Source: Chloroflexota bacterium (lineage in GTDB: Bacteria; Chloroflexota; Dehalococcoidia; JACQUA01). Taken from it: DNA of 33,038 nt. Both the position numbers and the translations under genes were made by a program. The notes below the pieces were generated by a model. The model saw only the letters and a list, made by a program, of their open reading frames with translations, did no database searches and was not told where the DNA came from. Positions 7,925 to 16,062 of this stretch are shown here, piece by piece. Numbering within the stretch: the stretch's first letter is position 1; every line of letters begins with the position of its first letter. The stretch is from positions 1-33,038 of the forward strand of contig JACQUA010000208.1 of NCBI GenBank assembly GCA_016210565.1, given 5' to 3'.

Positions 7925-10408
7925 TCAGTCTTCCCTGCCCTCCCCGTTATCGCTGTCATCGCCGGCGGCGGCCCCTTCCGGGTGTTCCAGGATAGCCAGA
8001 GAAACGACCTTATCTCCGGGGTCCAGGCGCATGATATGCACTCCAAGGGTATTCCGGTTCTTGATCGGGACTTCTTTGGCGGGCGTCCTGATCACGATAC
8101 CTTCCGCCGACATTATCAGCAGTTCCTGGCTCGGATTCACCACCCGGGCCGTAACGATCTTCCCGGTGTCAGGCTTGACCCTCAGTGTGCCGATGCCGGA
8201 CCCGCCTCTCCGGTGCAGGGGATAGAGCCGCAAGGGACTCATCTTACCAAAACCATTAACGGTCATGACCAGCAAATAGCTATCGGGCTGGCCCAGGTCC
8301 ATACCAACCAGGGCATCGCCGGGAACCAGTTTCATTCCCCGCACCCCGCCGCTGGTTCTTGACGCCACCCTGAGCCCGGACACACTGAACCGGATTGCCC
8401 GTCCGTTTTCATTCACGATGATCAACTCATCGTCATCTCCGGCCAGCCGGGCGGCCACCAGCTCATCTCCAGTCTCAAGGTCCATGGCGATGATCCCGTT
8501 GGTCCGCACCGAAGCAAAGTTTCGCAGGGGCGTCTTTTTAACTTCCCCCTTGCCGGTGGCCAGAATCATGAACAGCTCCGCTTCGAAATTGGAGACGGGG
8601 ACCACCGCCGTGACCTGCTCTTTCGGATCTATCTGGATCAGATTGGCCAGGGAAATCCCTTTGCCCATCCGGGAGCTGTCCGAAGGAATATCATATCCCT
8701 TGACACGGTACACCTTCCCCCGGTTGGTAAAGAACAGAATGTCGTCGTGAGTATCAGCGACCAGGAGGTGTCTGACGCCATCGGCTTCCCTGATCACGTG
8801 CCCGATGATGCCCTTCCCCCCGCGCCGTTGGGACTTGTAGACATCGACCGGCACCCTCTTGATATACCCCTTGTTGCTGATGGTTATCACAATGTTTTGA
8901 TGCGGGATAAGGTCTTCGTCCTTGAGGACCTCCGCCTCCTGCATTACGATCTCGGTGCGCCTGTTGTCCCCGTATTTCTGCTTGATCTGCCCCACTTCTT
9001 CCTTGATGAGGAACAGGACCTTCCGCGGGTTCGCCAGGAGGTCTTCCAGGTACGATATGGTCCGCAGCACTTCGGTGTATTCGTCCAGTATCTTCTGCCT
9101 TTCCAGGGCTGCCAGGCGGCGCAGTTGCATATCCAGGATCGCCTGGGCTTGCTCCTGCGACAGGTTGAACTTCTTCATCAGGTCGCCCCTGGCCGACTCG
9201 GCGCTATCCGCCTTGCGGATTGTCTGGATGACCTGGTCCAGGTAGTCCAGGGCAATGCGCAGGCCCTCCAGGATATGCGCGCGGGCTCTGGCTTTCTTCA
9301 GGTCGAACTGCGACCGGCGTTCAATAATAACCCGCCTGAAGTCAATGTAATATTGCAGGGCTTCCTTCAGGCTGATGATTCTCGGCTGGCCATCAACCAG
9401 GGCCAGCATATTTACGGCAAAGGCGGTCTGGAGAGCCGTGTGCTTGTACAGGTTGTTCAAGACCTTTTGCGGTTGGGTGTCCCTCTTGAGCTCGATGACG
9501 AGCCTGATCCCTTTCCGGTCTGACTCATCGCGGATCTCGCTGATGCCCTCCAGCCGCTTCTCTTTCACCAGGTCCGCGATCCTCTCCACCAGGGCGGCCT
9601 TGTTAATCTGGAAAGGAAGCTCGGTAATGACAATCTGCTCGCGAGAACCCCGGGCGATTTCCTCTATCTCGGACCGGCCCCGGATCACGATCCGGCCGTG
9701 GCCGGTGGCATAGGCGCTCTTGATCCCCTCGGCGCCCATTATCATCCCCGCGGTGGGAAAATCGGGGCCCTTGATGATGGTATTCAACTCCTCCACCGCG
9801 GCGCCGGGATTGTCGATCAGGTAAATCAGGCCCTCGCAAACCTCACTCAGATTATGAGGCGGGATATTCGTGGCCATGCCCACGGCAATTCCAGAGCTAC
9901 CGTTGAGGAGCAAGTTAGGGATTTTTGAGGGCAGCACCGAAGGCTCGGCCAGACTGCCGTCGAAGTTCGGAACAAACTCGACCGTCTCTTTCTCGATGTC
10001 CACCATCATCTCTTCCGCCACCTCGGAGAGACGCGCTTCGGTATACCGCATGGCCGCCGGAGGGTCGTTGTCGACGCTGCCGAAGTTCCCCTGCCCATCT
10101 ATCAGCGTGTATCTCAACGAGAAGGGCTGGGCCATCCGCACCATGGCCTCGTAAACAGCCGCATCACCGTGGGGATGGTATTTGCCCAGCACCTCGCCCA
10201 CGATACGGGCGCTCTTCTTGTAGGCGGTATTATGCCTTATTCCCATCTGGTCCATGGCGTACAGAATGCGACGCTGGACAGGCTTCAGCCCGTCTCTGAC
10301 ATCCGGCAGCGCCCGCGAGACGATGACGCTCATGGCGTAGTCGAGGTAGGAGTTTTTCATCTCCTCCTCTATGTTAATGGGCTTGATTGTTCCTGCTTCG
10401 GTCACCAT
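7925..10408 (-). CDS. gyrA: DNA gyrase subunit A
   Basis: An 827-residue breakage-reunion subunit of DNA gyrase, which introduces negative supercoils. The N-terminal part shows the winged-helix/tower domain with the catalytic Tyr122 in AMRYTEARL, and the GyrA box QRRGGKG in the C-terminal pinwheel identifies it as GyrA and not ParC. The numbering coincides with E. coli in the quinolone-binding helix, where GDAAVYE carries Ala83 and Glu87 in place of Ser83 and Asp87. The start ATG is only six bases after the stop of the upstream TPR gene and has no clear ribosome binding site, which implies translational coupling. gyrB is not in this window. Confidence 0.98.
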   Translation of the reverse strand: MVTEAGTIKPINIEEEMKNSYLDYAMSVIVSRALPDVRDGLKPVQRRILYAMDQMGIRHNTAYKKSARIVGEVLGKYHPHGDAAVYEAMVRMAQPFSLRYTLIDGQGNFGSVDNDPPAAMRYTEARLSEVAEEMMVDIEKETVEFVPNFDGSLAEPSVLPSKIPNLLLNGSSGIAVGMATNIPPHNLSEVCEGLIYLIDNPGAAVEELNTIIKGPDFPTAGMIMGAEGIKSAYATGHGRIVIRGRSEIEEIARGSREQIVITELPFQINKAALVERIADLVKEKRLEGISEIRDESDRKGIRLVIELKRDTQPQKVLNNLYKHTALQTAFAVNMLALVDGQPRIISLKEALQYYIDFRRVIIERRSQFDLKKARARAHILEGLRIALDYLDQVIQTIRKADSAESARGDLMKKFNLSQEQAQAILDMQLRRLAALERQKILDEYTEVLRTISYLEDLLANPRKVLFLIKEEVGQIKQKYGDNRRTEIVMQEAEVLKDEDLIPHQNIVITISNKGYIKRVPVDVYKSQRRGGKGIIGHVIREADGVRHLLVADTHDDILFFTNRGKVYRVKGYDIPSDSSRMGKGISLANLIQIDPKEQVTAVVPVSNFEAELFMILATGKGEVKKTPLRNFASVRTNGIIAMDLETGDELVAARLAGDDDELIIVNENGRAIRFSVSGLRVASRTSGGVRGMKLVPGDALVGMDLGQPDSYLLVMTVNGFGKMSPLRLYPLHRRGGSGIGTLRVKPDTGKIVTARVVNPSQELLIMSAEGIVIRTPAKEVPIKNRNTLGVHIMRLDPGDKVVSLAILEHPEGAAAGDDSDNGEGRED

Positions 10409-10414
10409 ATCAGT

Positions 10415-11269
10415 TTAGCTTTCCATATTCTCGTCTTTTTCTTCTTTTTCCTCTTCCAGCGCCTTGAGGACATCCCCTTCGATAATGCTTACCCCTTCCC
10501 CGAGCATCTCCGATTCTTTCTCCCCAGCCCCCTCTTCTGCAGGGTATTCGCCTTCATCGCTCATGAACTCATCTTCCTCCTCGAGTTCGTAGCGGAGAAG
10601 GCTGTCCTTGACATACGCTCTCAATCCTTCGCCGGCCTTGACCGGGAATGACAGACGGCCCCTTTGCGACGGATGCTGGTACACCTCTTTGATAATCACC
10701 CTGACACCACCATCCATGCTGGCTATGGCGGCTTCGTACTTGTTGCCGCCTTCGATCATCTTTATGAGCCGCTGGGAATGTTCGAGCGACACCTCCCCGA
10801 GATACTCCCCGGAGGGCCCCACAACCAGAAGGTGCGGCCCTTTCGGGGCCAGGATCGCCTGCTCGCCGGGAGTGAATCTGGCCAGAACGTCCTTGGCGGC
10901 CAGCTTCTTCAACGCCACGACACCGGTCTTGCCGGTCTCTTCAATGAAAAGCTGTGGCGCCACCCTATGCGCCGCCCCCTGCTCCCGGGTCTTGCCGGAG
11001 CCTATTAGCTGGGTGAGCTTGTCGATGTTCTTCCGGGCGATGGTATTATCTGCCTCGATGGCGAGCGTCCTGCTATAGACCTCCCTGGCCTGTTCATACT
11101 CGCCCAGTTCCATTAAAGCCCTACCCAGCCGGTTAAGAGCATCGGTATCATTCGGGAAACTTTCCAGCATTTCCTTGTTCACCGTCACCGCCTCCCCCCA
11201 CCGGCTCTCCATTGCCAGGTTTATGGCTTCCTTCTCCCGCTGCCTTTTGATATAAGCTTTATCCTCCAT
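10415..11269 (-). CDS. TPR-repeat protein co-transcribed with gyrA
   Basis: A 284-residue soluble protein of unknown function. Residues 10-90 form about two tetratricopeptide repeats (NRLGRALMELGEYEQAREVYSR is the clearest, about residues 46-67). A middle domain around residues 120-235 with LAPKGPHLLVVGPSGEYLGEVS is not one I recognise. The last 55 residues are very acidic and Glu-rich (YELEEEDEFMSDEGEYPAEE, then LKALEEEKEEKDE). TPRs bind proteins and the acidic tail could mimic nucleic acid or contact a basic partner; both are inference. The tight six-base gap to gyrA makes a two-gene operon very likely. Confidence 0.8.
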   Translation of the reverse strand: MEDKAYIKRQREKEAINLAMESRWGEAVTVNKEMLESFPNDTDALNRLGRALMELGEYEQAREVYSRTLAIEADNTIARKNIDKLTQLIGSGKTREQGAAHRVAPQLFIEETGKTGVVALKKLAAKDVLARFTPGEQAILAPKGPHLLVVGPSGEYLGEVSLEHSQRLIKMIEGGNKYEAAIASMDGGVRVIIKEVYQHPSQRGRLSFPVKAGEGLRAYVKDSLLRYELEEEDEFMSDEGEYPAEEGAGEKESEMLGEGVSIIEGDVLKALEEEKEEKDENMES

Positions 11270-11392
11270 GGGAATTCACCTCTCTGGGTCTTCTATTTCT
11301 AATTTACTGAACCACGGACCAGGTCGAACAAAGACACCGGCCATAATGGCCGCCGGGCGCCTTTGACCTTGACCCAGCCCCGGTTGCCAACT

Positions 11393-11468
11393 GTCATTCC
11401 CGCGAAGCCTATCCCTGCGAAGGCGGGGAGCGGGAATCCGTGTTTCAACACCCCCAGGGGGGTGCGGG
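11393..11468. repeat. Family B interspersed repeat with terminal hairpin (copy 2)
   Basis: Begins GTCATTCCCGCGAAG and ends GGGGAGCGGGAATCC, then a hairpin CACCCCC/GGGGGTG (about 11449-11464). It differs from copy 1 (4381-4457) at only a handful of positions in the first 48 bases. It lies upstream of the TPR-gyrA operon. Confidence 0.7.
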
Positions 11469-11483
11469 TCTGCCACGCTGGTC

Positions 11484-11539
11484 GCTTGTCCAGACAAGCC
11501 GTACGTTACTATTTTACCGTATCTGAATATAATGTGCAT
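11484..11539 (-). promoter_or_regulatory. Possible TPR-gyrA promoter region with a 16-base palindrome
   Basis: GCTTGTCCAGACAAGC (11484-11499) is a near-perfect dyad (7-base arms around CA). On the minus strand a TAAAAT box (plus 11511-11516) sits just upstream of it, with a weak TGCACA 16 bases further up, so the palindrome would fall near +5 to +20, the place of a repressor operator. A TATAAT on the plus strand (11528-11533) gives an alternative divergent reading. The distance to the TPR start is about 215 bases. Confidence 0.35.
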
Positions 11540-11584
11540 TCTATCATTCCTTACCGACTTTTCAAGGGGTTGGACGATGAATTT

Positions 11585-12157
11585 TTGTGAAACTCATCAC
11601 CGAGGCAGCCCGGTCCCACCCAGAGGCTCCCCAAAAGCACTTTGGAATGTCCGGGGAACCATACCCACCGTGCAACCGGTCATGGCCCTGTTGTCCCGGT
11701 TTCCGGCAGACGGAAGTCCGGGGGCCCTGCCAAAGTCTTGCATCTTAATAACAACGCCGTCTGGCCTCGCTGGATAGCCCGGTAGCCCAGCTAGCGGCAA
11801 CGAACCATCCCCGCCTCGCCCTCAATTGAGTTCCCCGTTCATGGTAGTCCAAGCTTGCGGTGGTTAGCCTTGTCGGGATAAGTGCTAAGCGTGTTCGAAG
11901 CCGAGGCAAAGGGAAACCTTGCTACCTGCAAATGGAACACCTCAGAGACGAAAAGGAAGGAGAAGCCGCAACCGGGACAGGCAGGCGCGCTGGCCGGGAA
12001 TAGCCTTGGCCCTTCCCACTGAAGGCGTCAAGGTAGTAGCACCCTGGAAGGGATCTCGAAGGCACGGGATCTTCAACCGCTGCAGCGGATGATGTGGCAG
12101 CCGAAATCAGTGGGAGCGACTTGGGACCGCATCCTCGTAACAATCCTCCACTGCTGG
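11585..12157 (+). ncRNA. Unexplained structured non-coding stretch, possibly a decayed group II intron
   Basis: No frame gives a recognisable protein across about 570 bases. The plus strand looks like RNA: a strong hairpin at 11696-11721 (CCGGTTTCCG-gcaga-CGGAAGTCCGG with one bulge), GTGCAACCGG at 11671 (close to the GUGYG 5' end of group II introns), and GC-rich purine-rich segments such as GAGGCAAAGGGAAACC and GCTAGCGGCAACGAAC that resemble group II domain I. No domain V with an AGC triad and GNRA loop and no reverse transcriptase were found on either strand, so an intact intron is excluded. Assignment to a family is a guess; the strand is uncertain. Confidence 0.3.
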
Positions 12158-13552
12158 TCACCTGAGCGCCATGCCGGATGAAGATGGTGTCTCCGGCAGC
12201 TCAACCATGTTTCTGAAGGCGTACACTATCAGGTCGCCAACGTTGGTTCCAGTGTTGCCGGTTACTATCAGAGACTCACCGATCCTATTGAGTAGCGTGT
12301 TGCTATCGTACTGCCTAACATAGGATTCCACGTCTATGCCCCTGGCTTTCGCCCTTGCCAGTGAACCACTATCGACTATTGCGCCAGCCACATCCGGCAG
12401 GAAATCGGAACCATCTGTCCCGATGCTGGCACTGACCCATTCCCCGGTATGTCTCTTCATCGCCAGCATCGATACCGCTGCGTAATGCTGGTTCCTGCCA
12501 CCTTTACCTGCAACTTTGGGCAATACGGAGGTGGTCTCCCCACCGATAAGAACCACGTCATAGCCGGTGTATTTGTGGCTCAGGATCTCCGCTGCCCTGA
12601 GGCGGGCCATAGTAGCCGTATCCCCTTTTTGCCCGGCAGTAACGATGTATGGACCAAGACCCAACTCCTTTGCCTTTTGGAACATGGCCTGCAAAGCTAG
12701 CGTGTTATCGCCCATGATATGGTTTATGCAATTACCCGTACTCTTGGGAGTTTCTTCCACCTGGCCCTGGCAACCTCTTGCTAGGAAGTCTATTATGCCC
12801 TTTGGCGCCCTCGACAACAGATCGTATTCCTCCAGAACCCGGTATGCGTCTGAAAAGGTTGAGGGGTCGGGGCACGTCTGGCCGGAGGCGATGACATCCA
12901 AATCGTTGCCAATTACATCAGACAGTATAAGGGAAACAACGGCAGCAGGTGAATAAGAATGGCCGAGCCCGCCCCCCTTTGTCTTAGAGAGGTGTTTCCT
13001 TACTACATTGATTTCATGTATACTGGCTCCAGAGCCCAACAAGAGCCGTGTTATTCCCTGTTTATCCTCCAGTCTCACGCCATCCACAGGGCAAGGCATC
13101 AAAGCAGAACTCCCGCCTGAAATCAGGCATATTACCAAATCATTCCCGTTGATGGAATAACGTTCCCTGAGAGCCAGCATCTTATTCACGCCATCAAGTC
13201 CCCTCTGGTCCGGCACCGGATGCCCGGCTTCAACTACCGTTATTTTGCTCGTCTTGTAGTCGCTGCTCTTGCAGGCCACAATGCCGGCGGTGATATTAGC
13301 CGGCGTTACGATACGCTCCAGGGTCTCCGCCATAATACCAGCGGCTTTGCCGCCGCCAATAACAAAGACCCTCCCCCTGGAGAGAGGATAGGCATAATCG
13401 CCCACCGTCAGAATCCGACCAGTCAGGTCATACTTCACCACAGACTTCATGATGGTTGACGGAAGGACCCGTTCGACGCCGGCTTCAATAAGGCTTAGAA
13501 CGTCCTTCCTTAGTTCAGTGGTAGCCAACTCCTGCATATTCTTGATAATCAT
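12158..13552 (-). CDS. Glycerate 2-kinase (MOFRL/GckA family)
   Basis: A 464-residue enzyme that phosphorylates D-glycerate to 2-phosphoglycerate with ATP. It shows the DUF4147 N-terminal domain (VIGGGKAAGIMAETLE, then CLISGGSSALMPCPVDG and INVVRKHLSKTKGGGL) and a C-terminal MOFRL domain (GYDVVLIGGETTS, then GKGGRNQHYA and ASIGTDGSDF). An upstream ATG would add 22 residues, but those codons run through a perfect hairpin at 13580-13599 and do not look conserved, so the start at 13552 is chosen. It is the last gene of the hydroxypyruvate isomerase operon, which fixes its substrate as the glycerate made by the preceding reductase. Confidence 0.92.
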   Translation of the reverse strand: MIIKNMQELATTELRKDVLSLIEAGVERVLPSTIMKSVVKYDLTGRILTVGDYAYPLSRGRVFVIGGGKAAGIMAETLERIVTPANITAGIVACKSSDYKTSKITVVEAGHPVPDQRGLDGVNKMLALRERYSINGNDLVICLISGGSSALMPCPVDGVRLEDKQGITRLLLGSGASIHEINVVRKHLSKTKGGGLGHSYSPAAVVSLILSDVIGNDLDVIASGQTCPDPSTFSDAYRVLEEYDLLSRAPKGIIDFLARGCQGQVEETPKSTGNCINHIMGDNTLALQAMFQKAKELGLGPYIVTAGQKGDTATMARLRAAEILSHKYTGYDVVLIGGETTSVLPKVAGKGGRNQHYAAVSMLAMKRHTGEWVSASIGTDGSDFLPDVAGAIVDSGSLARAKARGIDVESYVRQYDSNTLLNRIGESLIVTGNTGTNVGDLIVYAFRNMVELPETPSSSGMALR

Positions 13553-13579
13553 AAGACCCTGATTCCCACTGGAACAGAC

Positions 13580-13599
13580 AGCCCGGTAGACACCGGGCT
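13580..13599 (-). promoter_or_regulatory. Perfect hairpin in the spacer before glycerate kinase
   Basis: AGCCCGGT-agac-ACCGGGCT is an exact 8-base-pair inverted repeat in the mRNA leader between garR and the kinase, 28 bases upstream of the chosen kinase start. There is no T tract, so an mRNA-processing or differential-stability role is more likely than termination. Confidence 0.4.
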
Positions 13600-13714
13600 C
13601 TAAGCAGGCATGCCGCACACGGAGTTGTTAAGGATTGGCTTTGCCTTAGGGCACTGGGAACAAGATCAGGGCAAGCTTTGCTTCCCCCGATTACATTTGT
13701 TAGCTTGCCGCCCC

Positions 13715-14602
13715 CTATGCACCAATCTTGTGGTTGGCCAGTCCCTCAAGGGCCAGCACCAGGGCTGAATGGTCCAGGTCGCTGCCGCCCTGCACCGCCA
13801 CCGCGTTCAGCAATTGAGCGGCTATGGCAGTGTTAGGCAAACTCAGTCCCAGAGAGCGCGCTCCTTCCAGGGCCAGGTTCAGGTCCTTTTGATGCAGCCG
13901 GACACGAAAACCGGGGCCAAAGTTGCGCCGAATCATGCGCTCTCCTTGTAACTCCAGGATGCGGCTCTGGGCGAAGCCGCCAAGGAGCGCTTCCCTGACC
14001 TTCTTCGGGTCAGCCCCCGCCTTTGAGGCGAATAAGAGAGCTTCGCCAACGGCTTCAATGGTCAGCGCCACCACAATTTGGTTGGCTACCTTGCAAGTCT
14101 GGCCGTCCCCATTATCACCAATATGCACGATATTCTTGCCCATAATCTGGAAATAGGGCTTGACCTCCTCAAACACTTCCGGCTTGCCGCCCACCATAAT
14201 TGAAAGGGTGCCATTTACAGCGCCTACTTCGCCGCCGGAGACCGGGGCATCAAGCACATTTACACCCATTGCAGCAAGCTTTCTAGCAAACTCTTTTGTG
14301 GCGACCGGGGAGATGGAGCTCATATCCACCACGACAGAGCCTGTCTTAACGCCCTCAGACACTGCATCTTTACCGAATAGGACAGCTTCGACGTCAGGTG
14401 TGTCCGGCACCATAATGAAGACTATCTCCGATTTCTGGGCTACTTCCTTGTTGCTCTTACAGACCACCGCACCCCTCGAAGTCAGTTCCCGAACCGGCGC
14501 AGGATTGAGATCAAAAGCGTGAACTGTGTGACCGGCAGCTAACAGATGACCAGCCATCGGCTTGCCCATGATCCCCAGCCCGATGAATCCAAGTTTTGCC
14601 AT
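13715..14602 (-). CDS. garR: 2-hydroxy-3-oxopropionate (tartronate semialdehyde) reductase
   Basis: A 295-residue member of the beta-hydroxyacid dehydrogenase family that reduces tartronate semialdehyde to D-glycerate with NAD(P)H. GLGIMGKPMAGHLL at residues 8-21 is the nucleotide-binding fold, DAPVSGG at 118-124 binds substrate, and the catalytic Lys171 lies in CKVANQ with Asn174. 3-hydroxyisobutyrate dehydrogenase is the close alternative, but the neighbours (hydroxypyruvate isomerase upstream, glycerate kinase downstream) decide for GarR/GlxR. Its ATG overlaps the stop of the upstream gene by one base (TAATG), a sign of coupled translation. Confidence 0.92.
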   Translation of the reverse strand: MAKLGFIGLGIMGKPMAGHLLAAGHTVHAFDLNPAPVRELTSRGAVVCKSNKEVAQKSEIVFIMVPDTPDVEAVLFGKDAVSEGVKTGSVVVDMSSISPVATKEFARKLAAMGVNVLDAPVSGGEVGAVNGTLSIMVGGKPEVFEEVKPYFQIMGKNIVHIGDNGDGQTCKVANQIVVALTIEAVGEALLFASKAGADPKKVREALLGGFAQSRILELQGERMIRRNFGPGFRVRLHQKDLNLALEGARSLGLSLPNTAIAAQLLNAVAVQGGSDLDHSALVLALEGLANHKIGA

Positions 14603-15393
14603 TACTTTTTTCCTTCTTTGAAGTAAGGTTTGACCCAGCGAAGCCCATCTTCGGTTGTGCCGGCAGGCTTGTATTCACAGCCAATCCAACCATCGTATCC
14701 TGAGTCATCGATGAAGCGGAACAGATTAGTAAAGTTGATTTCGCCCGTCCCCGGTTCATGCCGTCCCGGAACATCCCCGAGCTGCATATGGGCAATACGC
14801 CCCACGTTATCTCTTATGGTTTTCGTTAGGTTGCCTTCCATGACTTGCATGTGATAGATATCGTATTGAAGCCAAGTGTTGGGGTGTTTGACCTCTTTTA
14901 TCAAGTCCATCACCTCTTGAGTGTGCACCAGGTAGAATCCGGGGACATCCTGGTCATTGAGGGCCTCGACCAGCAAGCGGATGCCCTCTTTTTGCAAGGC
15001 GGTGGCGGCAAATCTGAGATTCTTCACTGCCGTCTGCCGCACCCTTCTCGCTGGCACTCCACTGGGCATGATGCCAACAAGACAATTCATGCGATGACAT
15101 CTCAAGGCTTGGGCATAGTCAACAGCTTGGATCACGCCCTCCTGGAATTCCTTCTCTCGCCCGGGCAAGCAAGCGATACCCCGCTCCCCGGCCTCCCAGT
15201 TCCCCGCGGGCAGGTTGAGTACTGCCTGCTCGAGGCCATACCTGTCGAGCAACTCCCTTAGCTGGTACTTTTCATATTCATAGGGAAACATATACTCCAC
15301 TCCCTTGAAACCAGCCCTGGCCACCCTTTCAAAACGTTTTAGAAAATCAACCTCATTGAACATCCAGGTCAAATTAGCGCTGAATCTGGGCAT
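14602..15393 (-). CDS. hyi: Hydroxypyruvate isomerase (TIM-barrel)
   Basis: A 263-residue sugar-isomerase-like TIM barrel that interconverts hydroxypyruvate and tartronate semialdehyde. Family landmarks: RFSANLTWMFNE at the N-terminus, RAGFKGVEYMFPYEY, the metal-ligand strands LLVEALN, QYDIYHMQ and HMQLGDVPGRHEPGTGEI, and the closing GCEYKP Glu. A longer ORF begins at 15444, but the ATG at 15393 has a GAAGGAG site five bases upstream and matches the family N-terminus. A four-carbon 2-oxo-tetronate isomerase (OtnI) is the main alternative. It is the first gene of the operon hyi-garR-glycerate kinase. Confidence 0.88.
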   Translation of the reverse strand: MPRFSANLTWMFNEVDFLKRFERVARAGFKGVEYMFPYEYEKYQLRELLDRYGLEQAVLNLPAGNWEAGERGIACLPGREKEFQEGVIQAVDYAQALRCHRMNCLVGIMPSGVPARRVRQTAVKNLRFAATALQKEGIRLLVEALNDQDVPGFYLVHTQEVMDLIKEVKHPNTWLQYDIYHMQVMEGNLTKTIRDNVGRIAHMQLGDVPGRHEPGTGEINFTNLFRFIDDSGYDGWIGCEYKPAGTTEDGLRWVKPYFKEGKK

Positions 15394-15457
15394 GACTACT
15401 CCTTCTCGTGTCCAGAATGGGCTACCTACGACAACCGCCGGCAATTTCCCCGGGCAT

Positions 15458-15487
15458 ATGCTACCACCTTGCCAGTATGTGAGTCAA
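15458..15487 (-). promoter_or_regulatory. Candidate promoter of the hyi operon
   Basis: On the minus strand TTGACT (plus 15482-15487) and TAGCAT (plus 15458-15463) are 18 bases apart, 65 bases upstream of the hyi start. The spacing and -35 are good, the -10 moderate. Confidence 0.45.
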
Positions 15488-15603
15488 TCACCATAGACAC
15501 AAATCACCACGATGACAACCACCACACGACGACCTGGAATTTCACCATAAGGAAAACGGCCCTGATCTGAATCTGAATTAAGTTTCCTAAAAAATATTTG
15601 CCA

Positions 15604-15630
15604 AACCCCTTGACAGGGGTTTTCTTTTGT
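15604..15630 (+). terminator. Terminator-like hairpin at the left end of the IS remnant, overlapping a -35 box
   Basis: AACCCC-TTGACA-GGGGTT followed by TTCTTTTGTTCTT looks like a Rho-independent terminator on the plus strand. The loop is itself a consensus -35 box, so the same bases could block read-in and promote the IS genes. Confidence 0.45.
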
Positions 15631-15638
15631 TCTTGTAT
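15610..15638 (+). promoter_or_regulatory. Promoter at the left end of the IS remnant
   Basis: TTGACA (15610-15615), a 17-base spacer and TTGTAT (15633-15638). The -35 is perfect and the -10 is weak. It overlaps the terminator-like hairpin and directly precedes the inverted repeat at 15639-15676. Confidence 0.45.
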
Positions 15639-15676
15639 TATCAGAACACTATATATACTATAGGAGTGTTCCGATA
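15639..15676. repeat. 12-base inverted repeat before the IS accessory gene
   Basis: TATCAGAACACT (15639-15650) and AGTGTTCCGATA (15665-15676) are complementary at 11 of 12 positions around a 14-base AT-rich spacer that ends with the AGGAG ribosome binding site. In an RNA this would hide the ribosome binding site; as DNA it could be an operator or an IS tip. Which one cannot be decided here. Confidence 0.6.
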
Positions 15677-16060
15677 GACCTGGACGAAACCAGCCGGCTA
15701 CGTCGGGAAGCGTCCCGGCTCATCGCCGAGCGACCGGGCCTGGAGAAGATTCTTCTCGGGCGGGCGCCCCTGCTGCGGGGATATCTGCTGGAGGGGCGGC
15801 CCAAGTTCTGTGGCAAGCCCGGCTGCAAGTGTACGCGGGGAGAGCCTCACCCGCCTTCTCTCTATCTGAACCGGTTGGTGGGAGGGACCGCCCGCCACCA
15901 GTTCATCCGCGCCGCCGATCACGAGCGGGCCCGGCGGGAGGCCCTGGCCTATAAGCAGTTCCGGCAGGCGCTCAGGCGCTGGCGGGCTATCCACAAGGAA
16001 CTGGACCAGCTCTGGGAAGCCCTGGGAGAGACCAGAGAGGAAGGCTATCCCTTTGAGTAA
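15674..16060 (+). pseudogene. IS accessory protein of DUF6788 type, start codon lost
   Basis: The reading frame from 15674 encodes about 128 residues. It contains CGKPGCKCTRGEPHPPSLYL (residues 47-66), the cysteine-rich core of DUF6788 proteins that accompany transposases, and then a basic helical tail. No ATG, GTG or TTG exists upstream of that core in this frame. The codon at the expected place is ATA, seven bases after TAGGAG, so a single ATG-to-ATA change best explains the loss. The function of the family is unknown; a DNA- or transposase-binding helper role is inferred from its company. Confidence 0.65.
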
Positions 16061-16062
16061 GA

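Noticed and set aside
11922..12161. 79-residue minus-strand ORF after glycerate kinase
   Set aside because: Low-complexity composition, no family features, and it crosses the stretch that looks like structured RNA.
15639..15676. Terminal inverted repeats of the IS
   Set aside because: Both arms are at the same end and no matching right-end copy was found up to 17250.
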